The position numbers and the translations under genes are program-made. A stretch of DNA of 11,685 bases from positions 1-11,685 of the forward strand of contig JACMQJ010000182.1 of assembly GCA_014377055.1 (NCBI GenBank), written 5' to 3'. The notes beneath the pieces are model-generated. The model searched no databases. It was not told the origin of the DNA and saw only the letters and a program-made list of their open reading frames with translations. Positions 7,403 to 11,685 of this stretch are shown piece by piece; position 1 is the first letter of the stretch; each line of letters begins with the position of its first letter. This DNA is from Candidatus Sericytochromatia bacterium. GTDB lineage: Bacteria > Cyanobacteriota > Sericytochromatia > UBA7694 > JACMQJ01.

Positions 7403-8161
7403 TTATAGCTTTTTTAGCTGAATAATATCGTGATTTTTGCTTTGGTCTAAAATAACTCTAAATTTTCTTTTTGGTTTTATTGATAAATATATTCCAGAAA
7501 TAGCTAAAAATATTAATCCAACTGAAATAAAATCATAAATATAGATACCTGTATTGCCAAATATTTTACCTGTATGCAAATTATAAATAAACTCTTCATT
7601 ACTTAAGATTTTACTTTTTAAATTAGCATCAAATAATTGTTTATTCCATTTTTTATTCATTGTGTTGTAAGTATAAAAACCAAAACGTGTTTTTATAATA
7701 ATATTATCTTTACCTAAGCTAAGATTATCAATACTCTCACCTTCATTTGGAAAAAAAGGTAATTTTAACTCATCCCAGACATCACCACCATCGTCAGAAA
7801 TATAGACACCTGCTTCTCTGAGTGAAAGAATGATGTTATCTTTTTTAAAAGGATCAAAGCTTATATTATTAACTTTATAAGTTGGTACAAATAATTCTAG
7901 TTTTTTCCAATTTTTGCCACTATCAGCTGAGCTAAATAAACTTTTGTCTTCATCACTAGCAATAAGATGTTGATTATTAAATGGATCAATAGCCATTTTT
8001 TTTATTTGTGAATTAGAAAAAGTATTATCTTGTTTTATTGTTCCAAAAGAAGAAAAAAAGTCATGATGATTAAGAGCAATAGCTGTTATCGAAACAACCA
8101 AAATAAATACACATGATAATAGACCTGTCCATTTATGAATTAATCTTGTACTTTTTTTCAT
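7403..8161 (-). CDS. PepSY-TM-like membrane protein with periplasmic Asp-box domain
   Basis: 252-residue inner-membrane protein. The N-terminus has RLIHKWTGLLS (6-16) leading into a helix (about 12-31) that ends in NHHD. The C-terminal part has NLHTGKIFG (194-202) followed by a second helix (about 208-228) and a basic cytoplasmic tail. Both ends match the PepSY-associated transmembrane pattern found in membrane redox partners of flavin or siderophore reductases. Between them lies a periplasmic segment (about 34-205) with two Asp-boxes of the form SxDxGxxW: Ser78-Trp85 and Ser122-Trp129. A weaker third (FYTYNTMNKKW) follows. Asp-boxes mark sialidase/Ycf48-like beta-propeller blades, but this region is long enough for only about three blades. 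His9, His32, His33 and His196 are candidate haem ligands. The gene lies between the FMN-binding and ApbE genes with gaps of 7 and 6 bases and no clear ribosome site. Electron transfer across the membrane is inferred. Confidence 0.72.
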   Translation of the reverse strand: MKKSTRLIHKWTGLLSCVFILVVSITAIALNHHDFFSSFGTIKQDNTFSNSQIKKMAIDPFNNQHLIASDEDKSLFSSADSGKNWKKLELFVPTYKVNNISFDPFKKDNIILSLREAGVYISDDGGDVWDELKLPFFPNEGESIDNLSLGKDNIIIKTRFGFYTYNTMNKKWNKQLFDANLKSKILSNEEFIYNLHTGKIFGNTGIYIYDFISVGLIFLAISGIYLSIKPKRKFRVILDQSKNHDIIQLKKL

Positions 8162-8168
8162 TATATTT

Positions 8169-8750
8169 TTATTTTAAAACAAGTTCTTCGGTCAAAACAA
8201 CTGCTTTTTTGACACCAGATGTCATAGACCATGAAGATATTGTAGCCCCTGTAATATGAACAATATCTCGATCTATTTCAATTGCATCTTTACCATTTTT
8301 ATTTTTAAATTGGTTTAAGAATCTTTTTGTTTTGACTCCATCGCCTCTTTTTTCTCTATAAACCATTATAGCGACTTGCTCAACACTTGCTTTATTATTC
8401 AAACTAACAATAAAAGTCATAGGAAAATGCTTACCTTGTTCATCAAGAATAAAAGCATATTTTTCTACTTTATTATTTTTTTTACCTGTATAAATAAAAA
8501 AAGAATTTTCTTTTATTTTTCTTTTTAGTCTTTTTTGAATTATTTTTTTTTGTTCAGGGTTTAAGATTATTTCTTTTTTCTCTACTTTTAGAGTATCAAA
8601 AACCATTGTCAAAGCTTGCTTTTCGGTTAGATAAACTTGCTCATAATACTCCCCTTTTTCTTCATCAGCCAACGCATTAGAAGCTATTAGGGGTAAAAAT
8701 ATACAAGTAGATAAGCTAATTGCTAAAAATATTTTTTTAAATTTATTCAT
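8169..8750 (-). CDS. secreted FMN-binding-domain protein, likely flavinylated
   Basis: 193-residue periplasmic protein. A Sec signal (1-28, cleavage after NALA) is not followed by a lipobox. After a charged helical stretch (about 42-82), an FMN-binding domain (related to NqrC/RnfG C-terminal domains) spans about 95-190. Key elements are YREKRGDG (131-138), a FLNQFKNK run (144-151) and ITGATISSW (166-174). In this family ApbE attaches FMN by a phosphoester bond to the last Thr of the S/T-G-A-T motif, here Thr170. The Asp normally three residues before the first S/T of that motif is Val164 here, though Asp162 is close. It is second in the operon, four bases after the porin gene and followed by the PepSY-like and ApbE genes. 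It would act as the soluble flavin electron carrier. That role is inferred from domain and neighbours. Confidence 0.85.
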   Translation of the reverse strand: MNKFKKIFLAISLSTCIFLPLIASNALADEEKGEYYEQVYLTEKQALTMVFDTLKVEKKEIILNPEQKKIIQKRLKRKIKENSFFIYTGKKNNKVEKYAFILDEQGKHFPMTFIVSLNNKASVEQVAIMVYREKRGDGVKTKRFLNQFKNKNGKDAIEIDRDIVHITGATISSWSMTSGVKKAVVLTEELVLK

Positions 8751-8754
8751 TTTA

Positions 8755-10038
8755 TTAAAAACCTGCTGCTACAGAAGCCAAAAATTGATTATTAGCCTTT
8801 TCTCTTGTAGGATCTCTCTTTATTATAATATCATTTTGTAGATTTATTTGGTATTCAAATTTAAATACCACAGAAGTTATAGGTCTATAATTAAAACCTA
8901 AACATAACTGAACTCTATCATTATTAATTTTACTTGAATCTGTATCAACTTGATCAATCCTACTAAAAAGTGTAATTGATGGATTGGTAAAATCTCTTCC
9001 TAATGCTGAAAATTTAAGAAATTCAGGAAAAAAATTATAATGCCCCTCAAGATAATAACCCCACATTGGACCATTTAAAACACTGGTTACTTTACCTTTA
9101 TCATCTTTTTGATCAACTGGATTAAAAGCTGTAAAACCACCTTCTCCAAGTAATTCAAACGCACCAAGTTTGTAATTAAAGTCACCAACAATCATACCTA
9201 ATGCTTTTTTATTATTATCATCATAATTGGCATAATAACCACCTAAGCCAAAATCTAATCCAATAAATGGACTTAATGAAACTCTTGTTGATACAGCTTT
9301 ACCAGCATTATTATCACTAGCAGGGCTTGGTTTTGCTTCTGACAACCCAAGACCGTCACTTATTTTATCATTAATACCTTGTGTCACATAAAGCTCATAA
9401 TTAAATTCTAATTCTTCATTAGGATAAGCTGTACCATAAAAGCCTAAACCAGACTCGGTCCAAGTTGATGGAATAATAGTTTTACTAAAAAGTGGTCTAG
9501 CTGTAGTAGTTCTAATATCCGAATCATGTAAAACATTCAATCTACCAACAGGTATTAATAAAGATCCAACTCTCAGATTAAGCCAATCACTAAACTTATA
9601 ATCAAGAAATGCTTGTTCAATTCTCACTTCTCCATTACGATTTTCATCAGAAATGCCACCAGACTCAAACTCTACTTCAGTATTAAAGAAAATGCGATCA
9701 TTAAATAAAGACGATGCTTGTAATATTAAATGGTGCTGATTAAAATATGAATTACCACCTAATGGTGCGATAAATTCTGTATCAAAGTAACCACCAAGAG
9801 CTACACCACTTGTATAACCTTTTCGGGAAAAAGCACTAATATTTCTACCACCCATTTTTACTTTATTCTTGATGTCATTTTCTTTATTTTCATCATCTTT
9901 AGTATCAGTTTTTTTACTTTCTGGAATATCTATCTTTTGAGATTCAGCTTTTTTTATTTCATCTGCATAAGCAATATTATTGATACTTGTCAAAAGTAAT
10001 AAGCTAATTAAACTATATTTTATATTTTTTTTGAGCAT
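8755..10038 (-). CDS. outer-membrane beta-barrel porin (OprP/OprO-like)
   Basis: 427-residue outer-membrane protein. Sec signal 1-25 (cleavage after AYA). A Lys/Asp/Glu-rich linker (26-62) precedes the barrel, which begins at GVALGGYFDTEF (78-89). Alternating aromatic and polar residues run to the C-terminus, which ends in AAGF, a terminal Phe recognised by the BAM complex. The segment DRIFFNTEVEFESGG (114-128) and the RVGSLLIPVGRLN stretch (156-168) are typical of porins annotated as phosphate-selective OprP/OprO-like; substrate cannot be told from sequence. It is first in a four-gene operon with the flavin proteins, four bases from the next gene, behind promoter 10085-10113 and a palindromic operator-like site. 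The ribosome site is weak (GGA about ten bases before the ATG). It may admit or release the redox substrate, metal or siderophore handled by the flavoprotein. That link is inferred from context. Confidence 0.82.
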   Translation of the reverse strand: MLKKNIKYSLISLLLLTSINNIAYADEIKKAESQKIDIPESKKTDTKDDENKENDIKNKVKMGGRNISAFSRKGYTSGVALGGYFDTEFIAPLGGNSYFNQHHLILQASSLFNDRIFFNTEVEFESGGISDENRNGEVRIEQAFLDYKFSDWLNLRVGSLLIPVGRLNVLHDSDIRTTTARPLFSKTIIPSTWTESGLGFYGTAYPNEELEFNYELYVTQGINDKISDGLGLSEAKPSPASDNNAGKAVSTRVSLSPFIGLDFGLGGYYANYDDNNKKALGMIVGDFNYKLGAFELLGEGGFTAFNPVDQKDDKGKVTSVLNGPMWGYYLEGHYNFFPEFLKFSALGRDFTNPSITLFSRIDQVDTDSSKINNDRVQLCLGFNYRPITSVVFKFEYQINLQNDIIIKRDPTREKANNQFLASVAAGF

Positions 10039-10057
10039 TGTAATTTTCCATTTATTA

Positions 10058-10074
10058 TTAGTTAGACTAACTAA
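10058..10074. promoter_or_regulatory. 17-bp palindromic operator candidate before the porin-flavin operon
   Basis: TTAGTTAG-A-CTAACTAA is a perfect palindrome with 8-bp arms around one base. It lies about 5 to 21 bases downstream of the expected start of transcription, between promoter and gene. The shape resembles DtxR/IdeR/MntR boxes (TTAGGTTAG-S-CTAACCTAA) with one base missing from each arm. Binding by a metal-dependent regulator is a hypothesis. As RNA it could also form a small hairpin in the leader. Confidence 0.5.
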
Positions 10075-10084
10075 CCTTTAATTA

Positions 10085-10113
10085 AGTATAGAAGAAAATT
10101 ATTTTATTGACAA
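10085..10113 (-). promoter_or_regulatory. sigma70 promoter of the porin-FMN-PepSY-apbE operon
   Basis: On the minus strand TTGTCA (10108-10113) is followed after exactly 17 bases by TATACT (10085-10090), each 5 of 6 to consensus. This is the most convincing promoter in the window. Transcription would start near 10078, giving a leader of about 40 bases that contains the 10058-10074 palindrome. Confidence 0.7.
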
Positions 10114-10137
10114 GAGAGCATAATAATTTTTAATTAT

Positions 10138-10881
10138 CTAAATTAGATTAGAACTAATCTCTTTTTTTATTTGGTTTAAATATTTTAAGGTCTTTTTATC
10201 TAATTGAATATTTTGTAATAGATCTGGGCGACGAGTCAAAGTTAATCGTAACTTTTCTTTTAAACGCCATTCATCTATTTTGGCATGATTACCTGATAAT
10301 AATATTTCTGGCACAGACATATCTCTAAATATTTCAGGACGTGTATAATGAGGACAATCTAACAATCCATCACTAAAAGAGTCTTGAATAGCTGAATTTT
10401 CATTGCCCAAGACATTGGGTATTAGTCTTACTATCGAATCAATAACGGTTAAAGTTGCTATTTCTCCACCTGTTAAAATATAATCACCAATTGAAATCTC
10501 TTCTGTTATCAAATGTTTTCTGACCCTTTCATCAATACCTTCATAATGACCACAAATAAAAATCAAATGATCGTCATTAGAAAGATCCATTGCTTTTTGT
10601 TGATCATATTTTTTACCTGTTGGACATAACATAATTATCTTGGTATCTTGATTTTTATCAATACTTTCAACAGCTTTAAAAATAGGTTCAGGCTTCATAA
10701 CCATGCCACACCCACCTCCAAAAGGTCTGTCGTCCGCTTTTTTGTGCTTGTCTTCAGCAAAATCTCTAATATTTATTAAATTAAAAATTACTGAGTTATT
10801 ATCTTGAGCTCTCTTTAAAATACTGCTGTTTAAAGGCGATAAAAAAAAATCAGGAAAAAGAGTTAAGATGTCAATCTTCAT
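10138..10881 (-). CDS. trmD: tRNA (guanine-37-N1)-methyltransferase
   Basis: 247-residue cytoplasmic enzyme using S-adenosylmethionine to methylate G37 next to the anticodon of certain tRNAs, which prevents +1 frameshifting. Signature motifs are all present: ILTLFPDFF (5-13), DDRPFGGGCGMVMKPEPI (50-67), CGHYEGIDERV (110-120), SIGDYILTGGE (130-140, trefoil-knot cofactor site), SFSDGLLDCPHYTRPE (168-183) and PEILLSGNHAKIDEWR (191-206). Arg152 and Asp171 correspond to the catalytic pair described for E. coli and Haemophilus TrmD. The length is normal. The ATG overlaps the TAA of the anti-sigma gene by one base (TAATG), with no good own ribosome site, so translation is probably coupled. Elsewhere trmD usually sits with rpsP, rimM and rplS; here none of these is visible. 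Downstream are only the porin promoter and operon; no clear terminator follows. Confidence 0.97.
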   Translation of the reverse strand: MKIDILTLFPDFFLSPLNSSILKRAQDNNSVIFNLINIRDFAEDKHKKADDRPFGGGCGMVMKPEPIFKAVESIDKNQDTKIIMLCPTGKKYDQQKAMDLSNDDHLIFICGHYEGIDERVRKHLITEEISIGDYILTGGEIATLTVIDSIVRLIPNVLGNENSAIQDSFSDGLLDCPHYTRPEIFRDMSVPEILLSGNHAKIDEWRLKEKLRLTLTRRPDLLQNIQLDKKTLKYLNQIKKEISSNLI

Positions 10882-11291
10882 TATTCAGCCTGATGATTAG
10901 AATAGTAGTCTTCTTGGAACATGTGTTCAGCTCTATATTTTAGATAATTTATACTTGCTAGATTATTTGTTTTATAAAAAGCAGCAGAAAATATAAAAAT
11001 AAATAGACTGGCAATTATTAATAATGAGATTATTTTAAAAAATATTGGCTCTGGCTTTGAATTAATAAATAGTCTATAAATAAAATCTTTTTCATACAGT
11101 TTATCAACAACAGGGATTAACTTATCAATTTTTATAGATAAATCTTTTAGTATTTCATTTTCACGTCTACATTCACGACAATCTTTAAGATGTTCTTCTA
11201 TCTCTTTATTATCAAGTTGAGAAAGTTGTCCTCTTGAATACTCAGTTAGATATAATGTAACATCCTTACACTCCAAACTGGTCAATGCCAT
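10881..11291 (-). CDS. membrane anti-sigma factor with zinc-finger (zf-HC2) domain
   Basis: 136-residue single-pass membrane protein. I start it at the ATG at 11289-11291 because AGGA (11299-11302) lies seven bases upstream and the product then begins MALTSLEC. An ATG 17 codons earlier gives an odd hydrophobic extension deep in the sigma gene. The N-terminal domain has Cys8 and His34-x3-Cys38-x2-Cys41, the zinc-binding anti-sigma pattern of the RsrA/ChrR/RsiW type. One membrane helix follows (about 83-106), then a short extracytoplasmic tail with no known domain. It should hold the sigma factor encoded just upstream until a signal releases it. The gene overlaps the sigma gene by 26 bases and trmD by one base. 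The signal is unknown; HCxxC-type motifs can be redox-sensitive but many are structural only. Confidence 0.85.
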   Translation of the reverse strand: MALTSLECKDVTLYLTEYSRGQLSQLDNKEIEEHLKDCRECRRENEILKDLSIKIDKLIPVVDKLYEKDFIYRLFINSKPEPIFFKIISLLIIASLFIFIFSAAFYKTNNLASINYLKYRAEHMFQEDYYSNHQAE

Positions 11292-11685
11292 AAAATTGTC
11301 CTTTCTCAGAATCATCCAAATTTGGATCTTGAATATTTTCACTTATATCAGGTTCAGATTTAAACATAAATATCTGTTTTAATGTATTTTTTGCTTCATA
11401 CAACTCAGTTCTAACTATTGCAAGATCCATATCTAAAAGCAGACTTGCATCTGTACAACTTAGACCTTCAAAATCAACCAATGCTATTATTTCTTTTTGT
11501 ACATCTGGTAACTTTCTAACCATACTTAGCAATTTTTCTGAGCTTTTCATTTCATGGGGGTTTATTTTATAAAGGGTTAAATAATCTATGCTGCTGGTGC
11601 TATCAAAAACAATATCACCTTTATTAATAACTTTTCCTTTTTGTCTTAACTTATCAATTGATTGTTTTAAAATATCATATAGCCA
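11266..11685 (-). CDS. ECF-type sigma factor, N-terminus beyond the window
   Basis: The reading frame stays open to the right edge, so this is the C-terminal 139 residues of a longer protein, not a 94-residue gene starting at the Met at 11550. The first visible residues, WLYDILKQSIDKLRQKGK, match the end of sigma region 2 (the WLxxIxxNxxxDxxR pattern after -10 recognition). A linker of about 35 residues follows. Region 4 (about 50-104) has RKLPDVQKEIIALVDFEG, then LSCTDASLLL and VRTELYEAKNTL, the -35 recognition helix-turn-helix. A 33-residue acidic tail (about 107-139) extends past region 4, unusually long, and its coding sequence overlaps the anti-sigma start. Position with the zinc-finger anti-sigma gene supports an ECF (group IV) sigma. 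The target promoters cannot be deduced from this fragment. Confidence 0.88.
   Translation of the reverse strand, partial: WLYDILKQSIDKLRQKGKVINKGDIVFDSTSSIDYLTLYKINPHEMKSSEKLLSMVRKLPDVQKEIIALVDFEGLSCTDASLLLDMDLAIVRTELYEAKNTLKQIFMFKSEPDISENIQDPNLDDSEKGQFYGIDQFGV

Noticed and set aside
10145..10170. Plus-strand terminator: AGATTAG-AA-CTAATCT followed by a T-run
   Set aside because: It sits inside the 3' end of trmD and faces the plus strand, where no gene ends. The two-base loop is too tight without opening the stem. Probably chance in AT-rich coding DNA.
11292..11342. 17-codon N-terminal extension of the anti-sigma protein, starting at an ATG ending at 11342
   Set aside because: It lies deeper in the sigma gene, adds a sequence unlike anti-sigma factors, and has no good ribosome site. 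The internal ATG at 11289-11291 has AGGA seven bases upstream and starts right before the zinc-finger domain.
11266..11550. A stand-alone 94-residue region-4-only sigma protein
   Set aside because: The frame is open through to the window edge, and the additional 45 codons encode the end of sigma region 2, so the Met at 11550 is internal.

Overview
This is an AT-rich (about 30% GC by eye) bacterial chromosomal window. It looks like a diderm, aerobically respiring organism. Evidence for an outer membrane is a beta-barrel protein ending in Phe; evidence for respiration is a cbb3-type oxygen reductase. ResB shows System II (Ccs-type) cytochrome c maturation. Low GC, a ResB-type Ccs1 and a divergent CcoN would fit a non-photosynthetic cyanobacterial relative (Melainabacteria/Vampirovibrionia-like), but this is a weak guess and other low-GC diderm phyla remain possible. 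I see no tRNA, rRNA, CRISPR array or insertion sequence.

Left part (1-2402, all minus strand): the first 41 codons of an unrecognised gene starting with TTG; an asparaginase II-family amidohydrolase with its Ser/Lys and Cys/Lys/Cys residues intact; and a secreted lipoprotein of beta-sandwich domains. The lipoprotein gene has a promoter whose -10 box lies inside a palindrome.

Middle part (2590-6387, plus strand): an extended -10 promoter drives resB, ccoN and a ccoO-type gene. The third gene is fused to an extra C-terminal cytochrome c domain, so it may replace both CcoO and CcoP. ResB supports covalent haem attachment to this dihaem subunit. ccoN and the fusion overlap by one base. A perfect 36-bp palindrome serves as a shared terminator for this operon and the convergent one on its right.

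Right part (6410-10113, minus strand): a tight four-gene operon with a good sigma70 promoter and a 17-bp palindrome just after the expected transcription start. Order of transcription: outer-membrane porin, secreted FMN-binding-domain protein, a two-helix PepSY-TM-like membrane protein carrying a periplasmic Asp-box domain, and ApbE flavin transferase. ApbE would attach FMN covalently to the FMN-binding protein. The whole set looks like an extracytoplasmic flavin-based redox system, and it is the most interesting locus here.

Far right (10138-11685, minus strand): a partial ECF-type sigma factor, its zinc-finger membrane anti-sigma factor, and trmD are translationally overlapped in one operon. 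This is an unusual home for trmD.
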